Part shown: positions 1 through 10,036 of the stretch, in pieces
How positions within the stretch are numbered: position 1 is the stretch's first letter
Layout of the letters: each line of letters opens with the position of its first letter
NCBI GenBank assembly: GCA_016191015.1
Contig: JACPPM010000218.1
Span: forward strand, 1-50,184
From: Acidobacteriota bacterium
GTDB taxonomy: Bacteria > Acidobacteriota > CAIWXX01
Length of the DNA: 50,184 nt
Direction: 5' to 3'
Translations under genes and position numbers: made by a program
Notes under the pieces: model-generated
The model's database searches: none
Told to the model about the DNA's origin: nothing
The model's input: only the letters and a program-made list of their open reading frames with translations

Positions 1-7
1 CCGCAAT

Positions 8-91
8 ACCACCAAGTCACCAAGACACCAGGACCCACCAAGCGGATCGCTTTGCCCCTTGGTGCGGCTTGGTGCCTTGGAGTCTTGGTGG
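8..91. repeat. Inverted octamer-word array (CACCAAG family), with a conserved tail
   Basis: Positions 8-42 are degenerate tandem 8-base words of the type CACCAAGN. Positions 57-91 carry the reverse-complement words (CTTGGTGN), so the two arms can pair around a spacer of about 14 bases. Positions 92-165 form a tail ending GGCGCCTAG. The right arm plus this tail recurs in degraded form at 48366-48466. From 166 to 263 I see no gene or clear signal. No mobile-element gene is adjacent. Confidence 0.8.
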
Positions 92-263
92 TTTGCACCT
101 CGGATACCTCACCCACAGCTGACAACATGTTGGTAAGATTCGAGCGCTAAGGCGCCTAGATGTTCATCCTGTAGAGCCCGTTATTGAATCGGAATCGATT
201 CGCGTAGTGTGACCCGAGTCCTGGCAAAATCCCCTCCTCCTGCGCTCGATACGTTTCTCCGAA

Positions 264-1442
264 TCAGTCGGTCTTGCGCCTCAGGAAAGTTGGCACGTCG
301 AGGAAGTCCTCCGGGAGCGACGTGAACTGGCTCTGCGGATAATGCGGCGTCGGTGGAGCGGGAGTCTGCGCATAGGGCGGTGTGACCGGGATCTTAGAAG
401 CGGCGGGCATGACCGGCTGCGTGGCGGCCTTGTGACCGCCAGCCTTCCCGGTGTTCCGTCCGTTGTGAGAATCGAAGCCGGTCGCGATGACCGTGATCTT
501 GATCTCCTCGAGCATTGTCTCATCCAGCACATCGCCGAAGATGATCGTCGCGTTCTCGTCGGCCGCGTCGGAGATGATCGATACCGCGTCCCGCACCTCA
601 TGCAGCGTCAGGTCCTTACCACCGGTGACGTTGATGAGAACCCCTCGCGCCCCCTGGATGCTCGCCTCCTCCAGCAGCGGCGACGAGATCGCGCTCTGCG
701 CAGCCTCAACAGCCCTGTTCTCACCACGACTGACGCCCGTACCCATCAGCGCCATCCCCATGCCCAGCACGACCGTCTTCACGTCGGCGAAGTCGACGTT
801 GATGAACCCGGGGACCGTGATGATATCGGAGATACCCTGCACGGCCTGGCGCAGCACGTCGTCGGCGATGCGGAAGGCGTCGGATCGGGTTGTCGCGCGG
901 TCGATCGTGTGGAGGAGGCGTTCATTGTGAATCTCGATCACCGTATCGACACAGTCACGCAGCTCGAGCAGGCCCTGATCGGCCGCGGCCATCCTCTTTT
1001 TCCCCTCGAACCAGAACGGCTTCGTCACGATGGCCACGGTGAGCGCGCCGATCTCCTGAGCGAGCTGAGCGACCACCGGCGCCGCACCGGTGCCCGTGCC
1101 GCCGCCGAGACCGGTCGTGATGAAGACCATGTCGGCACCGTCAAGCACCTCCAGGATCTTGTCCGTGTCCTCAAGCGCCGCCTGTTTTCCGATCTCCGGA
1201 TTGGCCCCGGCGCCAAGCCCCTTCGTGAGCTTCTCGCCGAGCTGCAGTTTGGTAGGGGCCGGGTTCGCCTTCAAGGCCTGCCAATCCGTATTGGCCGCGA
1301 TGAAGTCGACGCCGACAATGCGCGCCTGAATCATCCGGTTGACAGCGTTGCCGCCGGCACCGCCGATCCCGATGACCTTGATCCGGGCGGCGGGTCTCGT
1401 CTCCTCGGCGAAGGTGAAAAGCGGGCTGCCCTTGTCGCTCAT
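264..1442 (-). CDS. ftsZ: Cell division protein FtsZ
   Basis: FtsZ is the tubulin-like GTPase that polymerises into the cytoplasmic Z-ring and recruits the divisome. The 392-residue product has the N-terminal nucleotide-binding GGAGGNAVN (about residues 27-35), the tubulin signature [10 protein letters not shown] (about 113-122), a proline-rich variable linker, and a conserved C-terminal peptide, [12 protein letters not shown], of the type that binds FtsA. The ATG at 1442 is chosen because a purine-rich ribosome site (GAAAGGAAAGGAT) precedes it. An in-frame ATG 33 bases upstream lies inside a heptamer repeat and would add 11 unconserved residues. It is the last gene of the dcw operon, 45 bases after ftsA. 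No terminator is evident downstream. Confidence 0.98.
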   Translation of the reverse strand: MSDKGSPLFTFAEETRPAARIKVIGIGGAGGNAVNRMIQARIVGVDFIAANTDWQALKANPAPTKLQLGEKLTKGLGAGANPEIGKQAALEDTDKILEVLDGADMVFITTGLGGGTGTGAAPVVAQLAQEIGALTVAIVTKPFWFEGKKRMAAADQGLLELRDCVDTVIEIHNERLLHTIDRATTRSDAFRIADDVLRQAVQGISDIITVPGFINVDFADVKTVVLGMGMALMGTGVSRGENRAVEAAQSAISSPLLEEASIQGARGVLINVTGGKDLTLHEVRDAVSIISDAADENATIIFGDVLDETMLEEIKITVIATGFDSHNGRNTGKAGGHKAATQPVMPAASKIPVTPPYAQTPAPPTPHYPQSQFTSLPEDFLDVPTFLRRKTD

Positions 1443-1459
1443 ATCCTTTCCTTTCTCGT

Positions 1460-1487
1460 AGTAGCCGTTAGCCATTAGCCGTTAGCC
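1460..1487. repeat. Heptamer array (GTTAGCC words) between ftsA and ftsZ
   Basis: Four tandem 7-base words (AGTAGCC, GTTAGCC, ATTAGCC, GTTAGCC) lie directly against the ftsA stop codon, whose complement occupies 1488-1490. They fill most of the short ftsA-ftsZ gap just upstream of the ftsZ ribosome site. The same word recurs at 41907-41920. No inverted second arm is seen here. Confidence 0.8.
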
Positions 1488-2714
1488 TCAGATGAACTCA
1501 CGGATCCAGGTCTTCAGCCTGCTGAATGTGTTCTCTCCCCCTCGGACTCGACTCCGGCTCGCTGTATTCCTGTGCCCGTAAAGCAGGAGCCCGACGGCGG
1601 TCGAGTAGATGGGGTTGTTGATCACATCCACCAGCCCGCCAACACCCGTAGGCGATCCGCGCCGCACCGGAAGATCGAAGATCTGCTCGGCGATCTCAGG
1701 CATTCCCTCGAGCAGCGCTCCGCCGCCGGTCAGAACGATCCCGGAGTTCAGCGATTTCTCGTAGCCGGCCTTCTTGATCTCGTCGTGGACCAGATTGAAG
1801 GTCTCCTCGGCTCGCGGCTGGATGATCTCGCAGAGAATCTGCCTCGAGAGAATCCGAGGCTTCCTCCCGCCCATGCTCGGCACCTCGATCGTCTCATCAT
1901 CTTCCACCATCGAGGACAGCGCGCAACCGTACCGCTTCTTGATCTTCTCAGCTTCCGGGATCGGCGTGCGGAGCCCAACCGAGATATCGTTGGTGAAGCT
2001 GTCCCCACCGATCGGGACGACGGAGGTATAGCAGATGCTTCCTTTCTCGAAGATCGCCAGGTCGGTCGTGCCGCCGCCGATGTCGATGAGCGCCACGCCG
2101 AGCTCTTTCTCGTCGGGAGTCAGGATCGTCTCGGAGCTGGCAATAGACTCGAGAACCATGTCCGCCACGACCATTCCCGATCGGTTGACGCAGGCGATCA
2201 GGTTCTGCGTCGAAGTCACGGAGGTCGTGACGATGTGAACGTTCACTTCGAGACGCGTCCCTGTCATTCCGATCGGATCTCCGATCCCGTCTTGATCGTC
2301 GACGATGAATTCCTGAGGCAGCACGTGGAGGATCTCCCGATCCGGAGGGATCGAGACGGCCTTGGCAGCCTCGATCACGCGCTGGACGTCCTCGCGTGTG
2401 ATCTCCCGGCTCTTGCCCCCGACCGCGATGACCCCCCGCGAGTTGAACCCCTTGATGTGATTGCCGGCGATGCCGACGTAGGCGCTCTCGATTGCCACCC
2501 CCGCCATCAGCTCCGCCTCCTCAATCACCTTCCGGATCGCCTCGACCGTCGCCTCGAGGTTCACCACGATCCCTCTCCTCAACCCCTTCGACTCGGTCAT
2601 CCCGATGCCGATGATGTCGAGGCCCCCCGATTCGTTCACCTCGGCGATCACCGCGCAGGTCTTCCGAGTGCCGATGTCGAGCCCGAAGATGTAGTTGTCC
2701 TTCCGCCTTGCCAA
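1488..2714 (-). CDS. ftsA: Cell division protein FtsA
   Basis: FtsA is the actin-like ATPase that tethers FtsZ to the membrane and links it to septal peptidoglycan synthesis. The 408-residue product opens with YIFGLDIGT (phosphate 1 loop) and has the second phosphate loop region LIDIGGGTTDLAIF and the adenosine motif VLTGGGALLEGM. It ends in a short basic/hydrophobic segment (TWIREFI) fitting the membrane-targeting helix. The start is taken as TTG at 2714: a perfect GGAGG sits 8 bases upstream, whereas a GTG at 2723 overlaps that ribosome site and cannot use it. About 100 bases separate it from ftsQ. Confidence 0.96.
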   Translation of the reverse strand: MARRKDNYIFGLDIGTRKTCAVIAEVNESGGLDIIGIGMTESKGLRRGIVVNLEATVEAIRKVIEEAELMAGVAIESAYVGIAGNHIKGFNSRGVIAVGGKSREITREDVQRVIEAAKAVSIPPDREILHVLPQEFIVDDQDGIGDPIGMTGTRLEVNVHIVTTSVTSTQNLIACVNRSGMVVADMVLESIASSETILTPDEKELGVALIDIGGGTTDLAIFEKGSICYTSVVPIGGDSFTNDISVGLRTPIPEAEKIKKRYGCALSSMVEDDETIEVPSMGGRKPRILSRQILCEIIQPRAEETFNLVHDEIKKAGYEKSLNSGIVLTGGGALLEGMPEIAEQIFDLPVRRGSPTGVGGLVDVINNPIYSTAVGLLLYGHRNTASRSRVRGGENTFSRLKTWIREFI

Positions 2715-2817
2715 GGAAATCACCTCCTGTTTATCCGGTTTCTCATGCGTTTTTCCAGTATGTCCTCAATACGGAGTGCTGGGTGCTCGCAGCGATTGAC
2801 AGATCGCCTGTAGATTG

Positions 2818-3696
2818 TCACTCTTTTACGCCTCCCGCCCCACTCCCGTTCGCCCCCTGCACCGCCTCGATCACTCTGAAATCTCCCTGGATGTATATCC
2901 GCGGGGCGAATCGCAGATCCACGTAGTCGATGCGCGAGAACCTCGCGCGCAAATCCAGCTCGATCTTGCGGTAGAACGCCAACCGTTCCACGAACTCGTC
3001 GCCTCCCAGGATCAACGCAGGCGTAGTGTCCAGAAAGACAACCCGCGCCGATCGGCCCTCACAGCTGATCTCAGATATTCTCGGCCCGATCCCCGGATCG
3101 GCCTTCGACAGAGTTGCAAGGACGCGCAGACCGAGGTGGAGCGCATCGTCGCCGCCATCGCCTTCGATGCCGCTGATGAAGGGCAGGTCGAACTGCCCCC
3201 CGACGTACTGCGACAGGCGCGACCCGCCGGCATCCACAAGCCAGGGGCCGGCTGCCGTGAGCGCCACCGCCACGGGCGTCCGCTCGGCTACCCGGATCTC
3301 GACCGTGCGGGGAAGTATCCGCGACACTGCAGCGTCCTTGACCCATCCGTGGGTCAGGAGCCTGGTACGGATGGCGCCGAGATCGACCGAGAAGATGTTG
3401 CCCAGCTGCGGCCCGCCAGCCAGAGTCACCAGGTCTTCCGTGGACGCGCGCTTGTTGCCGATGATCTTGACGACGTTTGTAGCGAACATCTCGGACGTTG
3501 TGAGGAACCGATTCGCCTCGACCAGCGACGCCGCCACACAGCTCACCGCCCCCAGGAACACCGTCAGCCGGAAGATTCGCTTGACCCGATTGCGCCTGCG
3601 GCGCCTGTCCGCGACTTCCCGGTTCATGCGTTCACGAAGCACATGGGGCTCGACTGCTTCGAGCCCTTCGGTTTTGCTGTCATCCTGGCGCTTCAT
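2818..3696 (-). CDS. ftsQ: Cell division protein FtsQ (DivIB)
   Basis: FtsQ is a bitopic membrane protein of the FtsQBL divisome subcomplex. The 292-residue product has a very basic cytoplasmic N-terminus (RRRRRNRVKR), one membrane segment at about residues 41-60, a POTRA-type region at about 70-140 (NVVKIIGNKRASTEDLV onward), and a beta-rich FtsQ domain with RTVEIRVAERTPVAV. The start ATG overlaps the murC stop as ATGA, which implies translational coupling. In many bacteria murB and/or ddl sit between murC and ftsQ; neither is here. Sequence conservation is low, as is usual for FtsQ, so the call rests on topology, motif and position. Confidence 0.9.
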   Translation of the reverse strand: MKRQDDSKTEGLEAVEPHVLRERMNREVADRRRRRNRVKRIFRLTVFLGAVSCVAASLVEANRFLTTSEMFATNVVKIIGNKRASTEDLVTLAGGPQLGNIFSVDLGAIRTRLLTHGWVKDAAVSRILPRTVEIRVAERTPVAVALTAAGPWLVDAGGSRLSQYVGGQFDLPFISGIEGDGGDDALHLGLRVLATLSKADPGIGPRISEISCEGRSARVVFLDTTPALILGGDEFVERLAFYRKIELDLRARFSRIDYVDLRFAPRIYIQGDFRVIEAVQGANGSGAGGVKE

Positions 3697-5075
3697 GCGA
3701 TCCTCTTCAGGAGCTCAGGGCCTGCGTGCGTGACCGTGCCGGCACCGAGGGTGAGCACCATGTCACCCTTCCTGCAGAGCTCGGCCAGCAAATCCACGGC
3801 AGACGCGATGTCCGGACAGTAGTGGACATTCCTGTGGCCGAAACGCCGGATCCCATCGGCCAGTTTCTCCCCGCTCACCCCCTCGATCGGCGCCTCCCCT
3901 GCCGGGTAGATCTCGGTGATGATGAGCAGGTCGGCCTGGTGGAACGCGCCGCAAAACTGGTCGAAGAGGAGCTGAGTGCGCGTGTAACGGTGGGGCTGGA
4001 AGAGCACGACGATGCGCCGATCCTCCCAGCCGGTCCTGGCTGCCGCGAGGGTCGCCTTGACCTCGGTCGGATGGTGCCCATAGTCGTCGATGACCATGAT
4101 TCCGCGCGACTCGCCCTTGAGCTGGAACCGGCGATCGGCCCCCTGGAAGCTCTCGACAGCGGGCAGGATCTCCTCCCACTCCATTCCCATGTCACGCGCG
4201 ACCGCGATGGCGGCCACGGCGTTCAGGGCATTGTGCTCGCCCGGGACGGAAAGTCGAACCGGGCCGCGGGTATCGCCGTGGTGACTCACCCGGAAGATCG
4301 TCTCACGGTGCTTCTGCTGGACGTGCGAGAGGCCGTAATCGGCTTGGGCGGAGGTTCCGTACGTGATGATGCGGCGCGTCACACGCCCGAGGACGGCCTG
4401 CACGCCCGGGTCGTCTATGCAGACAAGCGCCGCGCCATAGAACGGAACCTTGTTCATGAACTGGACGAACGCCTCGTGGAGCGCGTGGAGGTCGCCGAAG
4501 TGGTCCATGTGCTCGACGTCGATGTTGGTGACAACGGCGATGGTCGGGGAAAGATGGAGGAACGAGCTGTCGGACTCGTCGGCTTCAGCGACGAGAAACT
4601 CGCCCTTGCCGAGCTTCGCGTTGCTGCCGTACACGTTGAGTCGCCCGCCGATCACGACTGTCGGATCGAATCGCCCGTGCTCGAGTACCGTGGCGATCAT
4701 CGATGTGGTCGACGTCTTGCCGTGAGACCCTGCGACCGCAATGCCGTATTTCATCCGCATCAGCTCGGCCAACATCTCGGCTCTCGCGATGACGGGCACC
4801 TTCAACCTCACCGCCTCCAGCACCTCGGGGTTTTCGTCGTGAACGGCCGACGAGATCACGACGACATCCGCACCCTGGACATTTTCGGTCGCGTGCCCTT
4901 CGGCGATCCTCGCACCCAGCTTCTCCAGCCGCTCGGTCGCCGCGCTCTTCTTCAGATCCGATCCGCTCACGTGGTACTTCAGGTTGAGCAGAACTTCGGC
5001 AATCCCACACATGCCGCTGCCCCCGATACCCACCATGTGGACATGCTGGATCTTCTTGAACCCTTTTCTAAACAC
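3693..5075 (-). CDS. murC: UDP-N-acetylmuramate--L-alanine ligase
   Basis: MurC adds L-alanine to UDP-N-acetylmuramic acid with ATP hydrolysis, the first step of peptide stem assembly in the cytoplasm. The 460-residue product has the N-terminal UDP-binding glycine loop (GIGGSGMCGIAEVL, about 16-29), the Mur ligase P-loop GSHGKTSTT (116-124), the central ATPase signature YGHHPTEV and the C-terminal FQPHRYTRT. Length is typical. Translation starts at a GTG that overlaps the end of murG by eight bases, and the gene overlaps ftsQ at its 3-prime end, so it is fully coupled within the operon. Confidence 0.98.
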   Translation of the reverse strand: MFRKGFKKIQHVHMVGIGGSGMCGIAEVLLNLKYHVSGSDLKKSAATERLEKLGARIAEGHATENVQGADVVVISSAVHDENPEVLEAVRLKVPVIARAEMLAELMRMKYGIAVAGSHGKTSTTSMIATVLEHGRFDPTVVIGGRLNVYGSNAKLGKGEFLVAEADESDSSFLHLSPTIAVVTNIDVEHMDHFGDLHALHEAFVQFMNKVPFYGAALVCIDDPGVQAVLGRVTRRIITYGTSAQADYGLSHVQQKHRETIFRVSHHGDTRGPVRLSVPGEHNALNAVAAIAVARDMGMEWEEILPAVESFQGADRRFQLKGESRGIMVIDDYGHHPTEVKATLAAARTGWEDRRIVVLFQPHRYTRTQLLFDQFCGAFHQADLLIITEIYPAGEAPIEGVSGEKLADGIRRFGHRNVHYCPDIASAVDLLAELCRKGDMVLTLGAGTVTHAGPELLKRIA

Positions 5076-6180
5076 CGGCCGCCCCCGTCACGCGATCTCC
5101 GCGTATGAGGCGGAAGCTCAGATCCGCGATCTCCTCGGCCGCGCGCGGATTGGCCATTCCTCGGGCCGCCACCCCTATGGCCACCAGGCGCCCGGGGTCG
5201 CGGCGAAGCTCGTCGATCCGGGCGGCGAGCGATCCGGCATCCCGCTCGGTCACCACCACCGCAGCCCCACATCTCTCCATCGCCCGCGCATTCAGCTCCT
5301 GATGATTGTCCGTCGCGGCGGCGAATGGGACCAGGATCGCAGGCTTCCCCGCCGCGGCGATCTCGGAGATCGTCGAGGCCCCCGCCCGCGAGACAATCAG
5401 GTCTGCCGCGGCGAAGGCATCTGCCATCTTGTCGATGAAGGGCACAATCTCAGCATCGCTTCCCTTCCCGACATGGGCATCCCGGACCTCGACGTATTGC
5501 GCCTGCCCGGTCTGATGGATGAGATGAATGTCTCTCATCGGCGCCGCGTCCAGGATAGCGCGGTTCAGCGCTCGCGAACCCTGGCTGCCGCCGATCACCA
5601 GGACGGTGAAAGCACCCGTGCGCTTCGCGATGTGCGGGAGGCTGAAGAACTCGGAGCGCACAGGGTGACCAGCGTGGAATCCCTTCTTCCCGAAAAGCGC
5701 GGTGGATTCCTTGAACGAGCAGGCAACGCAACCGGCGAATGGCGCCAGCCATCGCGTGGTCAGTCCCGGTTTGAGATTGACCTCCAGGATCAACGTCGGG
5801 GTGGTGAAGGAAGCGGCCAGCACAAACGGCCCGGAGACGTATCCGCCTGCGCCTATCACGAGGGCCGGCCGCAGTCTGCGGATCAGCAGCATGGAGGAGA
5901 TGATCGCCGGAAGAATCAGCGCCAGGGAACCGGCCTTGTAGAGCAGCGATTTCCCCTTGAGAGGCTTGGTGAGGAGCTCGATGAGCGGGTATCCGGCCCG
6001 ATCGATGATCTGCCGTTCGACCTCCCTCCCGGTCCCCACGAAGGTGATCCTGACGTCGCCGCTGGCCCGCTTCATGGCCTCGGCCACCGCGATGGCCGGA
6101 AAGAGATGGCCCCCCGTACCGCCGGCCGCGATGAGCACGGTCGTTGGGCGTGGAGCGTCGGGAGTCGTTCGCGCGGTCAT
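5068..6180 (-). CDS. murG: UDP-GlcNAc:lipid I N-acetylglucosaminyltransferase MurG
   Basis: MurG transfers GlcNAc to lipid I at the inner face of the membrane to form lipid II. The 370-residue product carries the N-terminal glycine loop GGTGGHLFPA (about 20-29), the second loop GGSQGSRALN, and the UDP-GlcNAc-binding region SRAGASTISEIAAAGKPAILVP, in the order expected for family GT28. Ten bases separate it from the ftsW stop. The substrate comes from MraY in the same operon and the product goes to the FtsW/FtsI polymerase pair. Confidence 0.98.
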   Translation of the reverse strand: MTARTTPDAPRPTTVLIAAGGTGGHLFPAIAVAEAMKRASGDVRITFVGTGREVERQIIDRAGYPLIELLTKPLKGKSLLYKAGSLALILPAIISSMLLIRRLRPALVIGAGGYVSGPFVLAASFTTPTLILEVNLKPGLTTRWLAPFAGCVACSFKESTALFGKKGFHAGHPVRSEFFSLPHIAKRTGAFTVLVIGGSQGSRALNRAILDAAPMRDIHLIHQTGQAQYVEVRDAHVGKGSDAEIVPFIDKMADAFAAADLIVSRAGASTISEIAAAGKPAILVPFAAATDNHQELNARAMERCGAAVVVTERDAGSLAARIDELRRDPGRLVAIGVAARGMANPRAAEEIADLSFRLIRGDRVTGAAGV

Positions 6181-6190
6181 GTGTTCATAC

Positions 6191-7282
6191 CTAGCCGCTG
6201 TGCTGCGAGACGTTGAGGAGGATTCCGATGCCGAGCATGTTGGCGAGAAGTGAGGAGCCGCCGAAGCTGAAGAAGGGGAGCGGAATGCCCTTGGTGGGGA
6301 GGAGTCCCAGGACGACTGAGATGTTGATCAGTCCCTGGCTCACGATCAGCGCGGTGATGCCCGCTGCAAGGAGCGCGCCATGGAAATCGGGGGCGCCGGC
6401 AGCAGCTCGCATGCCGCGCCACATGATGACGAGGAAAAGCGTGATGACGGCCATGCATCCGATGAGCCCGAGCTCCTCGCCGACGACGGCGTAGATGAAA
6501 TCGGTGTAGGCGTACGGCAGGTAGTAGAGTTTCTGAGTCGACTCGCCGAGTCCTCCGCCGAGCACGCCGCCCTTCCCGACCGCGATCAGGGATTGGATGA
6601 TCTGGAAGCCGCTTCCGAGGGGGTCGGCGAAGGGGTCCAGGAAGGCCAGCAGCCTGTCCTTGCGATAGCCGGCCCGCAGCACCAGAAACAGCCCGGCAGG
6701 GACGACGGCGAGAGCGCCGGCGAGGAGGTACCGGAGCCGGACGCCGGCCAGAAACAGGACGATGCCGGTAATCGAGGCCAACGTGATGGCCGCGCCGAAA
6801 TCCGGCTCCAGGTAGGTCAGGACAAAGAACACCGCGGTGACTGCCGCGCACGGCAGGACGGTCCACTTCAGGTCGTTGAGCCGTTCTTTCTTCTTGTCGA
6901 GCTGGTAGGTCAGGAAAAACAGGAGAGCGAACTTCGCCAGCTCGGACGGTTGCAGGCTGAAACCGAGCAGCCGTATCCACCGGTGTGTCCGGTTGACGGT
7001 GGGCATGAACAAGGCGGCGGTGAGAAGCACGAGCGCGATGGCGAGCAGCGTGTAGACGACGGCGGGCCGCCTGAAGAAGGGGTAGGGGATGTAGAGCAGC
7101 GCCCCCATCAGGGCGAAGCCCAGACCTGCCCATACCATCTGCTTGATCAGGAAGTAGTATGGGTTATGGTATCGCTCCACTGCCGTGATCGCCGACGAGC
7201 TGAAGACCATCACCAGCCCCATCATGACCAGCGCCAGCACGGCCAGAAAGAGCGGCTTGTCGGAGCTGAGCTTCCGGCCCAT
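6191..7282 (-). CDS. ftsW: Septal peptidoglycan polymerase FtsW
   Basis: FtsW is a SEDS-family glycosyltransferase that polymerises lipid II at the septum together with FtsI. The 363-residue product is hydrophobic with about ten predicted membrane segments. It includes the family segments FMPTVNRTHRWIRLLGFSLQ and QPSELAKFALLFFL near the first third, and GIPLPFFSFGGSS near the C-terminus. Its ATG overlaps the murD stop as TGATG. RodA is a close relative, but the position inside the dcw cluster next to murD and murG supports FtsW. Confidence 0.96.
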   Translation of the reverse strand: MGRKLSSDKPLFLAVLALVMMGLVMVFSSSAITAVERYHNPYYFLIKQMVWAGLGFALMGALLYIPYPFFRRPAVVYTLLAIALVLLTAALFMPTVNRTHRWIRLLGFSLQPSELAKFALLFFLTYQLDKKKERLNDLKWTVLPCAAVTAVFFVLTYLEPDFGAAITLASITGIVLFLAGVRLRYLLAGALAVVPAGLFLVLRAGYRKDRLLAFLDPFADPLGSGFQIIQSLIAVGKGGVLGGGLGESTQKLYYLPYAYTDFIYAVVGEELGLIGCMAVITLFLVIMWRGMRAAAGAPDFHGALLAAGITALIVSQGLINISVVLGLLPTKGIPLPFFSFGGSSLLANMLGIGILLNVSQHSG

Positions 7283-8637
7283 CAGGATACCCTCGCCTTC
7301 AGGCGGGTGACAGCCGATACGAACACGTCACCGCGATGCTCGAAATCGCGGAACATATCGAAGCTCGCGCAGGCTGGAGCGAGCAGCACCGTATCACCCG
7401 GAGTGGCCAGATCGAACCCCCGGCCAACGGCCTCCTCCAAGCTGGACGCCCGCTCAAGCGCGCATGCGCCCGCGAGCGATGACGCGATCTTGTCGGCCGC
7501 CTGCCCGATCAGAATTGTCGCCTTCACCTTCTGCCGACAGAGCTCAGCCAGCGGCCCATAATCGCCTCCCTTGTCTTTCCCCCCGAGGATCACGATGATG
7601 TTGCCGGGGAAACTCTCCAGCGCCTTGATCGTGGCGTCGACGTTGGTCGCCTTCGAATCGTTGAAAAAATCGACGCCGCGGATCTGCGCGACAAACTGCA
7701 GCCGGTGCGAGACAGCTCGGAATCCTTCGATGCTCTTCCTGATTCCCGGCATTTCCACGCCTGCGAGAAGCGCCATCAGCGCGGCCGCCATGACGTTTTC
7801 AACGTTGTGCGTCCCCTTGAGCGGGATCTGGTGAACCGGCATCAGGGTGCCCCGCGCACGAGGCGTCGACAGCGCCACGACGTCGCCCCGGAGGAAGCAG
7901 CCTTGAGTGGGCTCCATCTTTCTACTGAAGTAGTAAAGCGAAGAGGCCGGCCGCTCGTCCGCCAGCAGGGGGTCATCCCCGTTGAGCACCAGGAAATCCT
8001 CCGGTGTCTGTTTCTCGTAGATGCGCCGCTTGGCCGAGGCGTACGATCCGAACGTATCGTAGCGGTCCAGGTGATCGGGCGTGACATTGAGGATTGAGGC
8101 GATGCGCGGGCGCAACTCGACAGTCGCTTCGAGCTGGAAGCTCGACATCTCACATACGAACCAGGTTTCGGCGCTGTCCCGGTCGAGCATCGCGATCAGG
8201 GGGGTTCCGATATTGCCGGCGATGACCGTAGGTAGACCCGCGTCCGAGAGGATCTTGCCCGTGAGGGCGGTCGTGGTGGTCTTGCCGTTCGATCCGGTGA
8301 TCGCGCAGATGCGCCCTTTCATCTCCGCGAAGGCGATCTCCATGTCACCGACAACCGGGATGCCGCGCCGGCGCGCTTCTGCGACCGGCTGCAGGGACAT
8401 CGGGACGCCAGGGCTGATGACGATCAAATCGGCGCGGGTGAAGAGATCGGCCGGGTGCTCTCCAACGACGACCGCAGCCCCCGATGCCGCGGCGCGCGCG
8501 ACGGCGTCACCCAGGGCGCTGGCCGGCTGCGCATCATTGATCGTGACGCGAGCACCGCGCTTCACGAGGAACTCGGCGGCGGCGAGCCCCGTGCGGGCCA
8601 TGCCGACGACCAAGATGTTCATCCCGGAGTAGTTCAT
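7282..8637 (-). CDS. murD: UDP-N-acetylmuramoyl-L-alanine--D-glutamate ligase
   Basis: MurD adds D-glutamate to UDP-MurNAc-L-Ala in an ATP-dependent ligation. The 451-residue product has the N-terminal nucleotide fold (ILVVGMARTGLAAAEFL), the P-loop GSNGKTTTT (115-123), the Mur ligase segment NVTPDHLDRY, and the C-terminal region FNDSKATNVDATIKAL with ILGGKDKGGDY. ATG at 8637 and the second ATG at 8622 are both possible starts. It is followed by ftsW with overlapping codons. It is separated from mraY upstream by about 240 bases filled by an inverted heptamer array. Confidence 0.97.
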   Translation of the reverse strand: MNYSGMNILVVGMARTGLAAAEFLVKRGARVTINDAQPASALGDAVARAAASGAAVVVGEHPADLFTRADLIVISPGVPMSLQPVAEARRRGIPVVGDMEIAFAEMKGRICAITGSNGKTTTTALTGKILSDAGLPTVIAGNIGTPLIAMLDRDSAETWFVCEMSSFQLEATVELRPRIASILNVTPDHLDRYDTFGSYASAKRRIYEKQTPEDFLVLNGDDPLLADERPASSLYYFSRKMEPTQGCFLRGDVVALSTPRARGTLMPVHQIPLKGTHNVENVMAAALMALLAGVEMPGIRKSIEGFRAVSHRLQFVAQIRGVDFFNDSKATNVDATIKALESFPGNIIVILGGKDKGGDYGPLAELCRQKVKATILIGQAADKIASSLAGACALERASSLEEAVGRGFDLATPGDTVLLAPACASFDMFRDFEHRGDVFVSAVTRLKARVS

Positions 8638-8655
8638 GAGTGCGACTGGAGGAGG

Positions 8656-8872
8656 AAGTTCAAAGTTCCAAGTTCAAAGTTCAAGATCAGGCAGGAGTGA
8701 GACAGGAAGGTTGGAGCTCGGGGGATTCGGATCTGGGACCTCGGACCTCGGACTCGCCTCATCTCAGCTCGATGGAACCCAGGCCGCCCATTGTCAAAAG
8801 CACAAACATCGCGTCGTAATCGCCCCACATCGGTCCGGGAACTTGGAACTTTGAACCTGGAACTTTGAACTA
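8656..8872. repeat. Inverted heptamer array (AAGTTCA) between mraY and murD
   Basis: The left arm at 8656-8683 is four 7-base words of type AAGTTCA. The right arm at 8838-8872 is five words of the complement type GGAACTT/TGAACTT. The arms are inverted and can pair around a spacer of about 155 bases that itself contains GACCTCG heptamers near 8736. The right arm ends three bases from the mraY stop codon. The same design with the same word occurs at 20094-20248. The element lies inside the dcw operon between two cotranscribed genes. Confidence 0.88.
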
Positions 8873-8875
8873 CTC

Positions 8876-9961
8876 TCATCTCAGTTTCAGTGTGCTCAGG
8901 CTGAGCAGAGCGAAGATGATGGCTGCGATCCAGAACCTGACGACCACCTTGGGCTCCTTCCACCCGGAAAGCTCGAAGTGATGGTGGAGAGGCGCCATTT
9001 TGAAGATGCGCTGGCCCGTGAGTTTGAACGAACCCACCTGGAGAATCACGGAGAGCGCCTCGATGACGAAGAGTCCGCCGACCGACAGAAGGAGGACCTC
9101 CTGTTTGATCAGGACAGCGACGGTACCGAGGGCTCCGCCGAGGGCAAGCGAGCCGACGTCGCCCATGAAGATCTCCGCCGGGTAGGCGTTGTACCAGAGG
9201 AATCCCAGGCTGGCGCCGACCATGCTGCCGCAGAAGATCGTGATCTCGCCCGCCTGAGAGATTTTCATGATATTCAGGTAGCTGCTGAAGGCCGAGTGTC
9301 CGGCAATGTAGGCGAGAACGGTGAACGCTGATGAGGCGACCAGGAAGGTACCGATGGCGAGTCCGTCGAGCCCGTCGGTCAGGTTTACGGCGTTGGATGA
9401 GCCGACGATGACGATGATGATGAAGGCCAGGTAGAGCCAGCCCAGGTCCGGTGTCCAATTCTTGAAGAATGGCACGGTCAGGTGTGTTTCGAACAGGCCA
9501 TACCGGCGCATGTAGAAGAGGAAGACGCCGATGATAATGCTGATGGCGATTTGCGCCACGATCTTCTGTTTGCCGGTCCAGCCGAGCGACTTCTGTTTTC
9601 GCACCTTCGCGTAGTCGTCGAGGAAGCCAATGGCGCCGAAGGCCGTGAGAGAGAAGACGCAGGTCCAGATATGGGGATTGGTGAGGTCTGCCCAGAGGAG
9701 GGTCGGGATGAGGATCGAGGCCAGGATCAGAACGCCTCCCATCGTCGGCGTGCCCGCCTTTGCGCGATGAGATTGCGGACCCTCCTCGCGGATCTGCTGC
9801 CCCACCTGGAAGTCGCGGAGCTTACGGATCATCCACGGGCCCAGCAGGAAGCTCAGAAACAGCGCCGTGAGGCTCGCATACGCCGTCCTGAACGTGATGT
9901 ACCGGAAGACGTTGAAGACCGCCCCGTAGTCGTGCAACGGGTAGAAGATGAGGTAGAGCAT
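8876..9961 (-). CDS. mraY: Phospho-N-acetylmuramoyl-pentapeptide-transferase MraY
   Basis: MraY moves phospho-MurNAc-pentapeptide from UDP to undecaprenyl phosphate, making lipid I in the inner membrane. The 361-residue product is polytopic with about ten membrane segments. It has the conserved loops [10 protein letters not shown] (near residue 72), [21 protein letters not shown] and [15 protein letters not shown], which carry the catalytic and magnesium-binding aspartates, and the late motif [15 protein letters not shown]. Length and motif order are canonical. About 75 bases separate it from murF. Confidence 0.98.
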   Translation of the reverse strand: MLYLIFYPLHDYGAVFNVFRYITFRTAYASLTALFLSFLLGPWMIRKLRDFQVGQQIREEGPQSHRAKAGTPTMGGVLILASILIPTLLWADLTNPHIWTCVFSLTAFGAIGFLDDYAKVRKQKSLGWTGKQKIVAQIAISIIIGVFLFYMRRYGLFETHLTVPFFKNWTPDLGWLYLAFIIIVIVGSSNAVNLTDGLDGLAIGTFLVASSAFTVLAYIAGHSAFSSYLNIMKISQAGEITIFCGSMVGASLGFLWYNAYPAEIFMGDVGSLALGGALGTVAVLIKQEVLLLSVGGLFVIEALSVILQVGSFKLTGQRIFKMAPLHHHFELSGWKEPKVVVRFWIAAIIFALLSLSTLKLR

Positions 9962-10036
9962 CCTATTGCCGATCGGATGCCGGTCGCGGCGTGGAGCTGC
10001 CGCGCAGTTTCTCTTCCAGCGGAAAGTTCATCGGAT